Part shown: positions 1 through 10,369 of the stretch, in pieces
Layout: the number at the start of each line of letters is the position of its first letter
Position numbering within the stretch: the stretch's first letter is position 1
NCBI GenBank assembly: GCA_023381415.1
Contig: JAMCUN010000004.1
Span: 1 to 64,000, forward strand
DNA length: 64,000 nt
Direction of reading: 5' to 3'
From: Thermoplasmatota archaeon
GTDB taxonomy: Archaea > Thermoplasmatota > Thermoplasmata > Thermoplasmatales > GCA-001856825
The notes under the pieces: model-generated
Seen by the model: the letters and a program-made list of their open reading frames with translations, nothing else
Database searches by the model: none
What the model was told of the DNA's origin: nothing
Translations under genes and position numbers: made by a program

Positions 1-99
1 TGAGGGAACATTTCTTGATGTTTTCGAATCCAAGATTGATGAGGAGGGCTAAGTCATAACAAGGTATCCGTAGGGGAACCTGCGGATGGATCACCTCCT
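1..99 (+). rRNA. 16S rRNA, 3' end (partial)
   Basis: Conserved 16S 3' terminus: AAGTCATAACAAGGTATCCGTAGGGGAACCTGCGGATGGATCACCTCCT with anti-Shine-Dalgarno. Confidence 0.97.
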
Positions 100-104
100 A
101 AGCT

Positions 105-140
105 TGGAAGGATTCTCTTCCCATCGTAATTCTTTTTTTA
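105..140 (+). terminator. Putative 16S rRNA transcription terminator
   Basis: GGAAG-GATTCT-CTTCC hairpin (106-121) followed by T7 tract (133-139). Confidence 0.55.
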
Positions 141-436
141 TATTGAAGTGTGAAATTCAATGAGTCCTGAGCGAAACCGTAATTCTGGAGGAGGTTTGCA
201 GAACATCTCTGATACTTTTCTCCGAAGGAATGAAGGCTGGTGATGGATTATGTTGCATCAATCGATTTCATCAGAAGAGCAATTTCTGTTAGATCTATCC
301 TTTAACATTCATCTATTGTGTCCCCAGATGAAAATAGGAAGGAAGATGTTTATGGACAAAATGCTATTATCTCCTTATTTCATGAATCGGTCACGGTTGA
401 CGACAAAATATCCTATTTGAGAGGAGGAGAAACACT

Positions 437-1318
437 ATGCGCAGAGTGGCAGTGGCTGTTTGCGTAAGTATAGTTATCATCGTTTCAGGGATCGCTGCAT
501 TTTTCTTCATCCCCTCCGGTGGTTACACCCCAGTACCGGATAGTAGCGGCATTGCAGCAATAGTGACAGGTGCTCTTCCTGACCCTCCTATGGATGCCTA
601 TTTTCCCCTTGGTTATGTAACTCCAAGCATGTGGGGGTTGAAGTCGGCCGATGGTACAACCACCATGACCGTTTATAATAGCGGCTCAATAGATTTCACA
701 TCAGATCTATGGAATGTGAACGTCGGCGGTTCGATCACAGGTTATCCTCACGTAGGCTTCAACCTGTCACCATATTTCCCTATGAGAATATCAGAGTTGA
801 CTTCTCTAACTGCCTATGCTTCATTCGATATCTACGATATTTCACCTTTCATTCTATCTACTGATTTCTCATACGATTTCTATGTCCAATCCAGTCCAAT
901 ACCGCGCGATGGCATACAGTATGAGGTCATGATATGGGAGTTCTTCAGTTCCTCATATCCATTATCCAGGGTAATTGGATTGGTGAATATCCCTGCAACT
1001 ATAAACGGGGAAGAAAGGGACGTATCGTGGCTCATATCTGAAGCCAAATATAATGGACAGAACTACCCCACCGTAATATTTGCTCCAATGAACTTCAATT
1101 CGAGAGCCATGACATGGGAAATAAGCATACCTGAATTTATCGGTGCTATGCAGAAAGTTCTGAGGCAGAATCTTTCAGCAGACTATATTCCCGAGTTGAA
1201 TTTAGGAAGCGAGTTCGGGACGGCACTGTTTCCAAATGAGATATGCGACTGGACGCTGACTTACTGGTATGAAATAGGAAACAAGAAGTACGACATCCTA
1301 GGCAAAATAGGAGCGTAG
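437..1318 (+). CDS. Hypothetical secreted/membrane-anchored protein
   Basis: N-terminal hydrophobic segment MRRVAVAVCVSIVIIVSGIAAFFF; GGAGGAG ribosome-binding site upstream of ATG. Confidence 0.75.
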   Translation: MRRVAVAVCVSIVIIVSGIAAFFFIPSGGYTPVPDSSGIAAIVTGALPDPPMDAYFPLGYVTPSMWGLKSADGTTTMTVYNSGSIDFTSDLWNVNVGGSITGYPHVGFNLSPYFPMRISELTSLTAYASFDIYDISPFILSTDFSYDFYVQSSPIPRDGIQYEVMIWEFFSSSYPLSRVIGLVNIPATINGEERDVSWLISEAKYNGQNYPTVIFAPMNFNSRAMTWEISIPEFIGAMQKVLRQNLSADYIPELNLGSEFGTALFPNEICDWTLTYWYEIGNKKYDILGKIGA

Positions 1319-1560
1319 CTTCTCTATCTCCCCCGTAAAAACACCTTTTATACCTGATCCATTAACACAATCTCATTATGATGCAGACCAGTGAAAAGCG
1401 GGGATGATAAACAAGCGACCACCCACTTGAAAGAACTTTTATTTGCTGCTGCAATCATGAAAACACGATTAACCTCCAGAATATCCCACCGAATAAGCCT
1501 CCTAATTACAGGAGGAGCAGGGCCAGAATCTACATAGTAATTCTTGTTGTTCTGGTCACG

Positions 1561-2004
1561 GTGATAGCAGGGTTGGCTATAACTTATCACCAAACGGGGG
1601 CTCGTACGACCTATTCCATTGTACTCTGGCCAGCCGGTCTTTTCGTGATGGAGACAGGCAATGCCTCTGTCCCCTTAAGAGAAGAGGTGAATATTGGGCA
1701 CATCTTCTACGTCTACAGCAACATGACCGACATCCATATCCGAGGCTCATTTACTTCAAACCAGAGCGTAACCCTCTCAATTGGATATATTGGCGAAAAC
1801 GTGACAGGCATGGGTCTTCCGACGATAGAGAAACTCGATTATTCCAGTGGAAATACCACTGCCAGTAGCTTCTCAGTATCCATACCGTCAAATCCCAACG
1901 TGAAAGCGGAAGAGTCCTATACCATCATATTCAGCGAGGCACATATAACCGCAACTGAAGTGAATGTAACATCAGCGATCGTGCTCAGCTACCAGATATC
2001 CTGA
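1561..2004 (+). CDS. Hypothetical membrane-anchored protein (N-terminus probably extends upstream)
   Basis: Open frame continues upstream to about 1411, encoding ...RARIYIVILVVLVTVIAGLAI, a likely TM anchor; start codon unclear. Confidence 0.55.
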   Translation: MIAGLAITYHQTGARTTYSIVLWPAGLFVMETGNASVPLREEVNIGHIFYVYSNMTDIHIRGSFTSNQSVTLSIGYIGENVTGMGLPTIEKLDYSSGNTTASSFSVSIPSNPNVKAEESYTIIFSEAHITATEVNVTSAIVLSYQIS

Positions 2005-2221
2005 TGAGTTCTGGCATCTTCTTCCTTCAGTCCTTCCGTATCTTTCCAGATGAGCCAGTGGATTGGAGGGAATATATCATTGAAAGGATGCTATCCTAAT
2101 TCCTGTGGCGAGGAAGAAGTAGGGTATCAAGGGGTTGAGGTTCACCGGACATTGCAGGGGATTCATGATAATAAGTAAGAAAAGCATTTTAACGAAAGGA
2201 CTATTAACAAAATGGTGCACT

Positions 2222-3241
2222 ATGCTAAAGGTTGGAATTAATGCCTATGGAACTATTGGAAAGCGAGTGGCAGACGCAATCACCAAGCAGGATGACATCC
2301 AGGTCGCTGGAGTTGTCAAGGCACACCCTAACTACATGTCCTATGTTGCAAGCAAGAGATTCAAACTTTTTGTACCTGACAACAGTGCATTGAAGGCTTT
2401 TGAAAATTCAGGAATCAAGGTAGAGGGGACCTTGGAGAATCTAATGGATGATTCCGAACTGATTGTCGATTCCACTCCAGAGGGGCTGGGGGAGGAATAT
2501 AAGAAGATTTATGAGAAGAGGAGGAAGAAGGCAATCTTCCAGGGGGGTGAGGAACATGAATTGACAAATCTTTCCTTCAACGCGTACGCGAATTATGAAG
2601 AAGCTTGGGGAAAGGATTTTGTAAGGGTAGTCTCCTGTAATACGACAGGTCTGATAAGAACGCTCAACCCTCTAACGGAGTTTGGGAAGATCAGAGTAAG
2701 GGCCAACCTTGTAAGGAGGGCAACAGATCCTGATGATTACAGCAAGGGTCCTATAAACTCAATCGTACCTGAGCTGAAGATTCCATCGCACCACGGTCCG
2801 GATGTCGCATCTGTGATAAAGGGACTGGACATACAGACGATGGCGGTGAAGGTGCCAACAACACTCATGCATCTCCATTTCGTGAATGTCACATTTCCAA
2901 ATGAAGTGAAGGCGGAAGAAATAATCTCAAAATGGAAGGTATACAGGAGGATTGCCTTCGTGTCAGGAAAGGATGGTGTGAAGAGCACGTCCCAGTTGAT
3001 GGATATTGGAAGGGAGACGGGAAGAGAAAGGTCTGACTTATTTGAGATAATGCTCTGGAAGGACTCTGTAAGCGTGAAAGGTAACGAACTGTTCTACTAC
3101 CAGGCAGTCCACCAGGAGAGCGATGTCGTCCCGGAGAATATAGATGCAATAAGATCAATGTTCCAGCTGAAGGACAAGAAAGGTTCGATAGACAAAACTG
3201 ATAAGACATTAAGGATTGGGGAGTTAGTTTATGGCAGATAA
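2222..3241 (+). CDS. gap: Glyceraldehyde-3-phosphate dehydrogenase, archaeal type II
   Basis: [29 protein letters not shown] active-site motif. Start placed at internal ATG 2222 rather than 2135. Confidence 0.95.
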   Translation: MLKVGINAYGTIGKRVADAITKQDDIQVAGVVKAHPNYMSYVASKRFKLFVPDNSALKAFENSGIKVEGTLENLMDDSELIVDSTPEGLGEEYKKIYEKRRKKAIFQGGEEHELTNLSFNAYANYEEAWGKDFVRVVSCNTTGLIRTLNPLTEFGKIRVRANLVRRATDPDDYSKGPINSIVPELKIPSHHGPDVASVIKGLDIQTMAVKVPTTLMHLHFVNVTFPNEVKAEEIISKWKVYRRIAFVSGKDGVKSTSQLMDIGRETGRERSDLFEIMLWKDSVSVKGNELFYYQAVHQESDVVPENIDAIRSMFQLKDKKGSIDKTDKTLRIGELVYGR

Positions 3242-4193
3242 AGTGAAGAAAGTAAAGGAAATTGAGGATCTTGCAGGCGTTGGAGAATCTATAGCCGAAA
3301 AACTGAGGGAATCAGGGTACAACGATGTGATGAGCCTTGCAGTGGCCTCGCCAAGGGACGTCGCTGACGCAACAGACATAGGGGAGAATATTGCGGCAAA
3401 GATCATAATGTCGGCTAGGAAGGCTGCAGACATAGGTAATTTTGAGTCTGGCGATGTTCTTCTCGAGAAGAGGAAGGAAATTAAGAAACTCACTACCGGC
3501 TCCAAATCACTTGATGACCTCCTCGGTGGCGGGCTAGAAACAGCCGCTATTACCGAATTTTTCGGCGAATACGCTTCAGGTAAGACTCAGATAATGCATC
3601 AACTTGCAGTCAACGCAACCCTTCCCCTGGAGAAGAATGGTCTAGCAGGAGAGGTGTTGTTCATAGATACAGAAAATACATTCAGGCCGGAGAGGATAGT
3701 GCAAATGGCCAAGCACATTGAGCTTGATCCAGTTGAAGTCCTGAAGAAGATCCATGTGGCAAGGGCCTATAATTCAAGCCACCAGATACTCCTTGTTGAA
3801 AAAGCATATGAGCTCACAGGGAAGTATCCGGTAAGGCTACTGATCGTCGACTCCCTGACGGCACACTTCAGGGCGGAATATACCGGAAGGGGTACCCTTG
3901 CTGAGAGGCAGCAGCTCCTGAACAAGCACCTCCACGACCTCCTTAGGTTCGGAGATATATATAATTCTGCTGTAGCAGTCACGAATCAGGTAGCTGCAAG
4001 ACCAGATGTTTTTTTCGGGGACCCAACGCAGTCAGTAGGAGGAAACATAGTCGGTCACGCAAGCACGTACCGTGTTTACCTGAGAAAGTCCAAGGGCGGG
4101 AAGAGAATTGCAAGGTTGATAGATTCGCCACACCTACCGGAAGGTGAGGCGGTGATAATGGTCTCGGAGAACGGTATTTCAGACAGCTCCTAG
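3231..4193 (+). CDS. radA: DNA repair and recombination protein RadA
   Basis: N-terminal HhH domain plus Walker [10 protein letters not shown] and RecA/Rad51 core. Confidence 0.96.
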   Translation: MADKVKKVKEIEDLAGVGESIAEKLRESGYNDVMSLAVASPRDVADATDIGENIAAKIIMSARKAADIGNFESGDVLLEKRKEIKKLTTGSKSLDDLLGGGLETAAITEFFGEYASGKTQIMHQLAVNATLPLEKNGLAGEVLFIDTENTFRPERIVQMAKHIELDPVEVLKKIHVARAYNSSHQILLVEKAYELTGKYPVRLLIVDSLTAHFRAEYTGRGTLAERQQLLNKHLHDLLRFGDIYNSAVAVTNQVAARPDVFFGDPTQSVGGNIVGHASTYRVYLRKSKGGKRIARLIDSPHLPEGEAVIMVSENGISDSS

Positions 4194-4780
4194 TCCTGAA
4201 TACTTACAAACGCCACATCACCCAGGTATTCCTTCTTTCCACCCTTGTATCCGATCAACCTTTGTGGTGGGAAAGAACCGAGCGGGAAGATGATCCTACC
4301 TCCAGACTTAGCCATCTCCTTCAAGAAGAGCGGTTCAGTCCTGAAGCTTGCTGTCGAGATTATTATGTCAAACCTTGTTTTGAAGCATATCCTGTTGATG
4401 TTCCCTACTATGAAATCTATGTTATCCCTCCCTAAACTAGAAACGTTCTTTGATGCCCATTTGGAAAGGCTGGCAATGCGTTCCACTGAAACAACCCTCC
4501 TCACGAGGAATGATAGAATAGCCGAGAGATAACCACTGCCAGTTCCTACCTCAAGAGCAGTTTCATTCTCAGCGGGTTCCACATAATCGACGAAGATACC
4601 ATCGATGTGAGGTGCGGATTGCGTCTGACCGAAGGGTATGGGGATAGGCTCATCCCTATCTGCAAGCTTTCCGTACCCCTCAGGAATGAAATCCGATCTG
4701 TCCACCCTGTTGAAAACATCAGCATACCTTTGTCTTCTAAGCAAACCCTCTTCCCTGAGAGAATCCCCCCACTTCTTCAA
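4190..4780 (-). CDS. pcm: Protein-L-isoaspartate O-methyltransferase
   Basis: [12 protein letters not shown]...[19 protein letters not shown]-binding motifs. Confidence 0.92.
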   Translation of the reverse strand: MKKWGDSLREEGLLRRQRYADVFNRVDRSDFIPEGYGKLADRDEPIPIPFGQTQSAPHIDGIFVDYVEPAENETALEVGTGSGYLSAILSFLVRRVVSVERIASLSKWASKNVSSLGRDNIDFIVGNINRICFKTRFDIIISTASFRTEPLFLKEMAKSGGRIIFPLGSFPPQRLIGYKGGKKEYLGDVAFVSIQD

Positions 4781-6102
4781 AATTTCACCAAGAAAGATGA
4801 TAAGTCACGCGTATCTACAACCGTACCTATTGCAGGTTTCGGGTTGAAATTCATCATCTTCTGGTAGTTTGTCTGTTCCTGAAAAGTGGAGGCATTGATT
4901 GCAAGTATGCCTTTGTGTGTTGTTACAGAATGGGAGTGCACATGCCCGGTGATCAGGACGTCAGGAACAGGGTCTATGACGTAGTAGTCAGATTTCAAAG
5001 GTATGAATGAAAGGTTCTTTCCGTACTCAGGAGCGAGGTGGCCCCTCTTGAGCATTTCAATCATGATCTTGTCTGTGTCGTTCATCGTTGTTCCAGGAAT
5101 AGCCTCAAGGAAATCGAAGATTGAAGTTCCATGGTAAAGGAGGAATATCCTACCCCCGATCTCAACCCACACAGGATTCGATAGGGACATAACGTTTGAT
5201 GGAAACATCGAATTTATCTCCCTAGGGAGGGGATTCTGAGGCTCTGTAGGGTATACTATATCGTGATTCCCAGGTATGATTATCACCCTCACGTTGCTGT
5301 TGAACCTGGATGTTAGATCTGCTAGTTTCCTGTACTGTAGGTTTATGTCGTTTATTGCGAGGTCGCTTTCCTGGTCGGGGTACACACCAATTCCGTCCAC
5401 CAGGTCACCGTTCATTATTACAAAGGATATGCCCTGGGTATTGACATAATCAACCATCGACAGGAAGCTGTCCTCTAAGAAGTTCTTGGAACCCACGTGG
5501 ATATCCGATACGACCATCACCTTCACACTTGTTCCGCTGAGACCGGGTTCTTTTGAAGCCTCTGGCCTGTAAATGTTCTCAGCAAAAATTGCAGTTCCAT
5601 CCTTGCTAAACTGGCCTGCTACTCCTATGACCTCATCCTTTATTATAGTCTCCTTGTAAGTCTTCGGCAGTATTACCTTTATCGAACTGGTCTCATCCTC
5701 TATCTCAAGTATGCCATACCCCTTCTTTGATTCGCTGTAGTCAGAGACCATACCAGACGCGAAAACCTGCCCACTGTCTCTTCTCAGCTTTGAAACAGGA
5801 GTGAAGAAGTGATTCTTGCTCCTCTCGTTGAGTCTTGAGTGTAGTATATTATACCTGCTCTTGAACAGGTCTATGAAATTATCGCTTATCCCTGGAAAGC
5901 CGTCCAGGTGGAACTCCTTGACTATTGAGAACTCATTTACAGATGGAAGGTCTGAAACTGCAAATACCCGTGAACTGAAGTTTATCCTATTCTCGTTCTT
6001 CCTGATGTAATCCAGTCCGCCCCTCCTTTCTATCTCCTCTATCGCCTTTCCCTCTATGAGACATCCCCGCTCCAGAAAAAATTTCTCGATGTCTTCATTC
6101 AT
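4777..6102 (-). CDS. polB: DNA polymerase D small subunit (DP1)
   Basis: OB fold plus calcineurin-like phosphoesterase: VVSDIHVGSKNF, NGDLVDGIG, IPGNHD, ITGHVHSHS. Confidence 0.93.
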   Translation of the reverse strand: MNEDIEKFFLERGCLIEGKAIEEIERRGGLDYIRKNENRINFSSRVFAVSDLPSVNEFSIVKEFHLDGFPGISDNFIDLFKSRYNILHSRLNERSKNHFFTPVSKLRRDSGQVFASGMVSDYSESKKGYGILEIEDETSSIKVILPKTYKETIIKDEVIGVAGQFSKDGTAIFAENIYRPEASKEPGLSGTSVKVMVVSDIHVGSKNFLEDSFLSMVDYVNTQGISFVIMNGDLVDGIGVYPDQESDLAINDINLQYRKLADLTSRFNSNVRVIIIPGNHDIVYPTEPQNPLPREINSMFPSNVMSLSNPVWVEIGGRIFLLYHGTSIFDFLEAIPGTTMNDTDKIMIEMLKRGHLAPEYGKNLSFIPLKSDYYVIDPVPDVLITGHVHSHSVTTHKGILAINASTFQEQTNYQKMMNFNPKPAIGTVVDTRDLSSFLVKF

Positions 6103-6247
6103 TGATGCGAGAATGATTTTCCACTAAAAACATTTCCTCACAACGGCAATGCCGGGGACGAAGAAGAGTTCGCCTCAGTGGTCTCACGGACAAGGATACA
6201 GCCAGGTATGTGAGTAAAAGTCTTATAACACCAGAATCTGATAAGGC

Positions 6248-6790
6248 GTGGACCAGAACTCGCTCTTCAACAAGGACACGAGGATACTCGCTATAGACGA
6301 CTCACCGTTCTCAAGGGACGATGAATCTACAAGCATAGTAGGAGTGATAATGAGGAAAGACCTTTACTTGGAGACTCTGGTAAGGAAGGAGATTGCTGTA
6401 GATGGGATGGATTCCACTGAAAAAGTGCTTGAAGCAATCAAGGAAAGGGGGAGCGGGGTAGGGGTGATGATGACCCAGGGTGTGACCCTAGGGGGGTTCA
6501 ACATACTCGACCTCGCCAGGATATATGAGGAGACAAAGATTCCGATCATAAACGTTGTCGATCACGAACCGGACATGAAGGCGATAGAGGATGCACTCAG
6601 GAAGCACTTCAAGGACTGGAAGTCCAGGTATTCAGCACTATCTGGTAATTTTTTCAAGTCTGGCTCCATTTACGTTCAGGCGATCGGGATGGAAAACAAG
6701 AGTGCGTGCAGATTCCTGGAACAGGTTACGATCAACGGCAAGATCCCAGAACCACTCAGGATAGCGAACCTTATCGCGGGTATTCTCTAG
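6248..6790 (+). CDS. DUF99/UPF0215 family protein (endonuclease-V-like fold)
   Basis: ILAIDDSPFS...GVMMTQGVTLGGFN...VVDHEPD; GTG start with CTTATAAC TATA box ~25 nt upstream. Confidence 0.85.
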   Translation: MDQNSLFNKDTRILAIDDSPFSRDDESTSIVGVIMRKDLYLETLVRKEIAVDGMDSTEKVLEAIKERGSGVGVMMTQGVTLGGFNILDLARIYEETKIPIINVVDHEPDMKAIEDALRKHFKDWKSRYSALSGNFFKSGSIYVQAIGMENKSACRFLEQVTINGKIPEPLRIANLIAGIL

Positions 6791-6791
6791 A

Positions 6792-7343
6792 TTAGACAGA
6801 ATCCAGTTTTGCAAGTCTGATATCCTTCCTTCTCCTTTCCAGATACTTGTAAACGGTACTGTGCTGGTTCCCCCTAAGGATCATAAGCACACTTTCCCTC
6901 GATATCTGGTTCTGCACATAATCGCCTATGAGGGATGCAGTGTTTCCGTAGATGGATACGTAGGATTCAGACAGTTCCTCGATGAGGCGTCTCGTCTTCC
7001 CCCCTGTTCCAATCAACCTGGCCCTCACTGTCTTTGCCCGCTTCGAGTTCTTCCCTGTGAAGTCCTTGAGATCTATGACTTCAAGATAAGTCCCTGGATC
7101 GAAAAGCCTGAATGCCCTCTGAGGGGAGAAACCTCGTCCTATAGCCCTTATAACATCTCTAGTCCTCAGCGCCATTTCTGGATCATTGGACTTGCTGTCG
7201 TCAATCGTCACGTCGCCCGTAGAGGAGTCTATAGTAAGAGCCATGAGAGACCTCTTCTCAATCTCTGCCCTTGTCTCCCCGTTCTTGCCGACCAGAACAC
7301 CTATCCTTTCCTGCGGAATTCTAACGGAAAACGTTTGACTCAC
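6792..7343 (-). CDS. KH-domain RNA-binding protein (Dim2/Pno1-like)
   Basis: Two KH motifs (IGVLVGKNGETRAEIE; LIGTGGKTRRLIEELS); adjacent to Rio1 kinase and aIF1A. Confidence 0.9.
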   Translation of the reverse strand: MSQTFSVRIPQERIGVLVGKNGETRAEIEKRSLMALTIDSSTGDVTIDDSKSNDPEMALRTRDVIRAIGRGFSPQRAFRLFDPGTYLEVIDLKDFTGKNSKRAKTVRARLIGTGGKTRRLIEELSESYVSIYGNTASLIGDYVQNQISRESVLMILRGNQHSTVYKYLERRRKDIRLAKLDSV

Positions 7344-8070
7344 CCCTGATATAACTCAGTACCTTATCCTTATCTAGTTTATATTCAAATTTGTTAAAAA
7401 ATCTTGTCATTATGCCAATATCCCTTTCTATAAGCACCCTGGCCATGGCATCATCAGTTTCCACTGCCTGGGCTATATCTATCATGTATGGCTTCTTCCT
7501 GTGAACAAGGAAGTTGTACTCACTCAGGTCGCCATGTACCAGGCCCGCTTTTGTGTACAGCATCCTTACAGATTTCAGGGTATCAGCTACTATCTCTCTT
7601 GTGATAATGCAATCCTTCATGAGCGGAGCTGGTTTCCTTTTTGTCCCTATGTATTGCATTACAAGAACGTTCCCAACAACTTTCACAGGTACGGGGGCAA
7701 TGACTCCTGCACCAACGGCCTCACTCAGGTTTCTGAACTCTCTGTGGGCCCATTGCATGATGAATTTTCTCTTGTTCCTCGTGTTGTCTATACCCCAGCG
7801 CTGACCTGCGTACCTCTCTATATTCTTGAAAGTTGAGGCGACTGTTTTGTAAATCTTCACAGCAAAGAACTTGTTGTTCTTGGAAGCGGCAAATACCAGA
7901 CTCTCCTTCCCTGACGCTATAGGGAACTCAAACCTTCCAATTGTATTGTCAGTAAAAAGCTTGTATATGTTGAGGATGGTGAATCTATCAAATACATATC
8001 CAAAGACCTTCTGCGTCTCCTTCAGACGTTCTTCTATCTTCTCCTTTCCCTCATAATCACTTGAAAACAT
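7321..8070 (-). CDS. RIO1-type serine/threonine protein kinase
   Basis: ASGKESLVFAA, HGDLSEYNFLVH, MIDIAQAVE. Confidence 0.93.
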   Translation of the reverse strand: MFSSDYEGKEKIEERLKETQKVFGYVFDRFTILNIYKLFTDNTIGRFEFPIASGKESLVFAASKNNKFFAVKIYKTVASTFKNIERYAGQRWGIDNTRNKRKFIMQWAHREFRNLSEAVGAGVIAPVPVKVVGNVLVMQYIGTKRKPAPLMKDCIITREIVADTLKSVRMLYTKAGLVHGDLSEYNFLVHRKKPYMIDIAQAVETDDAMARVLIERDIGIMTRFFNKFEYKLDKDKVLSYIRGESNVFR

Positions 8071-8383
8071 CCAAGATCTCCGGCAGAATCTGATTCCTGG
8101 AAAGGTAAGTTGCCTGTGTTTTAGTGTATCTGAAGTTCACATCTGCTCTCTCATCCTGGAAACTCCATGGTTTGACTATCACCAGATCTCCTTCCCTCAT
8201 CCACATCCTTTTCCTAATCTTCCCCGGTATCCTTCCAGTTCTCGTCTTGCCGTCTGCGCACATCACCGTGAGTCTAGAGCTTCCGAGCAGTTTCTCGACT
8301 ATGCCAAACATCTCTCCCTTGTTGGGATTCGGTAGAATCACCCTCGAAATCTCTTCTGCGTTATCGTTATCTGCGTTAGCCAC
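8057..8383 (-). CDS. Translation initiation factor aIF-1A
   Basis: S1-like OB fold: EMFGIVEKLLGSSRLTVMCADGKTRTGRIPGKIRKRMWMREGDLVIV. Confidence 0.95.
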   Translation of the reverse strand: MANADNDNAEEISRVILPNPNKGEMFGIVEKLLGSSRLTVMCADGKTRTGRIPGKIRKRMWMREGDLVIVKPWSFQDERADVNFRYTKTQATYLSRNQILPEILDVFK

Positions 8384-8506
8384 TTGCTACATAATAGGAA
8401 GAATTTATAAAAATCTTTTGAAATTATTCTTTCGGCCTCGCTTCAAACGTTGTTATGGATATCCGTAATGATTTCTGCAACTGCTTATGACGGATGCTAC
8501 GTGTCA

Positions 8507-8520
8507 TTAAAATATCTAAT
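8507..8520 (+). promoter_or_regulatory. Probable TATA box for elp3 (leaderless)
   Basis: ATTAAAATATC centred about 26 nt upstream of ATG 8539. Confidence 0.5.
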
Positions 8521-8538
8521 AATGTTACTCCGACAGGC

Positions 8539-10080
8539 ATGTCCACGTCCCTTGAGGAATATGTGCGTAAGTCAATGGAGACAATAAGCAACAGAGATCA
8601 GCTAGAGAAGATGAGACTAGAGGTATCCAAGAAGTTCAAGCTTTCAAGGGTGGTTAGCAATACGGACATTCTGCTAATGCTAAGGAATGAAGAGAGGCAG
8701 AGATATTCTGAGCTTCTCACGAGGAAACCAACGAGGACAATGTCCGGAGTTTCTGTCATAGCCGTCATGACGTCCCCGTTTTCCTGTCCTCACGGCAGAT
8801 GCACGTACTGTCCTGGCGGAGTGGACTTCTCTTCACCGCAATCTTACACTGGGTTTGAGCCGGCTGCGATGAGGGGCAGACAAAACAACTACGATTCATA
8901 CCTGCAGACAAAGAACAGACTGGAACAGCTGAAGAGGATAGGCCATCCGACTGACAAGATCGACCTGATAGTCATGGGAGGAACTTTCACGGCAAGGAAT
9001 GAGGATTATCAGAGGGCGTTTGTGAAGGGAAGCATCGATGCAATGAACGGTTTTGTCTCCAGAGATCTTAGAACTTCAATCCTGGAGAACGAAAGCGCGA
9101 AGAATAGGTGTATAGGGTTGACAGTTGAGACTAGACCAGACTGGTTCTTCGAGAAGGAGCTAGATCTTGCACTGGATTACGGGACGACGAAAGTGGAATT
9201 GGGTGTGCAGACAGTGTTCAACGACATCCACCGGGATACAAGGAGAGCTCACAGGATTTCTGACGTGATAAGATCAACTAGAACAGCAAAGGATGCTGCC
9301 TTCAAGATACTATATCACCTTATGCCAGGAATAGGTGGAATTGACGAAGCAGCGGACGTAAAGTCCCTGAGAAGATTGTTCGATGATGAGAGACTGAGGC
9401 CAGACATGCTGAAGATATACCCTGCACTTGTAGTGGAGGGAACGCAGTACTATGAAGCATTCAAGAGGGGGGAGTACAGGTCATACGAGAGCGATGAAGC
9501 TGTCGAAGTCGTTTCGGAATACTTCAAGCATATTCCAAACTACGTAAGGATACACAGGATACAGAGGGACATACCCGTGTACAAGATAGTTCAGGGGGTA
9601 AAGAGAAGCGACCTGCACGACCTGGCACTTAAGAGGGCGCTCGAAAAGGGGTACGATATCAAGGAGATAAGGTACAGGGAGATCGGGCATTCACACAAGG
9701 TAACAGGGAAGATAGAGATGAAGATAACCAACTACTTCGCTTCAAGAGGGACGGAGAAGTTCCTGGAGTTCGTCGATGAGGAGGACAAGATCATTGCTTT
9801 CCTCAGGCTGAGAATACCTGGGGAGAATGGAGGAAGGAACGAGCTGATGGGAAGGAGCCTGGTAAGGGAGATCAAAACATTCGGAAAGGAGGCAAGAATA
9901 GATGAGGAGGGAGAGTTCCAGCACCAGGGATACGGCAGAAGGCTTCTGCGGGAAGCGGAAGATATAACGAGGGAAATGGGTCTCCCTGGGATTGCAGTAA
10001 TCTCAGGAATAGGGGTCAGGGAATATTTCAGAAAGAACGGATACGAGAGGCTCGGTCCCTATATGTCAAAGAATACGTAA
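8539..10080 (+). CDS. elp3: Elp3-type tRNA uridine(34) acetyltransferase / radical SAM protein
   Basis: CPHGRCTYCPGG radical-SAM motif plus C-terminal GNAT domain; start moved to ATG 8539. Confidence 0.94.
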   Translation: MSTSLEEYVRKSMETISNRDQLEKMRLEVSKKFKLSRVVSNTDILLMLRNEERQRYSELLTRKPTRTMSGVSVIAVMTSPFSCPHGRCTYCPGGVDFSSPQSYTGFEPAAMRGRQNNYDSYLQTKNRLEQLKRIGHPTDKIDLIVMGGTFTARNEDYQRAFVKGSIDAMNGFVSRDLRTSILENESAKNRCIGLTVETRPDWFFEKELDLALDYGTTKVELGVQTVFNDIHRDTRRAHRISDVIRSTRTAKDAAFKILYHLMPGIGGIDEAADVKSLRRLFDDERLRPDMLKIYPALVVEGTQYYEAFKRGEYRSYESDEAVEVVSEYFKHIPNYVRIHRIQRDIPVYKIVQGVKRSDLHDLALKRALEKGYDIKEIRYREIGHSHKVTGKIEMKITNYFASRGTEKFLEFVDEEDKIIAFLRLRIPGENGGRNELMGRSLVREIKTFGKEARIDEEGEFQHQGYGRRLLREAEDITREMGLPGIAVISGIGVREYFRKNGYERLGPYMSKNT

Positions 10081-10089
10081 CTAATTTTA

Positions 10090-10365
10090 ATGACCATACC
10101 TTCTACATTCATGTCAACTCTGATATTGCTTGCAGTAATAGTGTTGCTTCTGTCTCTTCTGTTCCTTGCCCTGTCAATCGCAATGATAATGAGGAAATAC
10201 ACACTGCGAGGAACAATAACATCAATATTCTTCTTGATTCTTTCCGTAAAGTATCTTATATTCATTTACTATGAATTCATCGGGGTCCAGGTCAACATGG
10301 TGCTGTTTGTCGGATCAGACATCGTCATGATATTTTCCCTGCTCGCACTGATGCTGTCAAGGTGA
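10090..10365 (+). CDS. Small three-TM membrane protein
   Basis: 91 aa, hydrophobic, 4 nt upstream of winged-helix regulator; carries copy 1 of the inverted repeat (SVKYLIFIYY). Confidence 0.75.
   Translation: MTIPSTFMSTLILLAVIVLLLSLLFLALSIAMIMRKYTLRGTITSIFFLILSVKYLIFIYYEFIGVQVNMVLFVGSDIVMIFSLLALMLSR
10241..10271 (+). repeat. Inverted repeat, left copy (31 bp, 1 mismatch)
   Basis: TTTCCGTAAAGTATCTTATATTCaTTTACTA; reverse complement found at 10890-10920 with one mismatch. Confidence 0.95.
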
Positions 10366-10369
10366 AGCA

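Noticed and set aside
6861-7349. 162-aa plus ORF opposite the KH protein
   Set aside because: Antisense of a clear KH/Rio1/aIF1A gene string.
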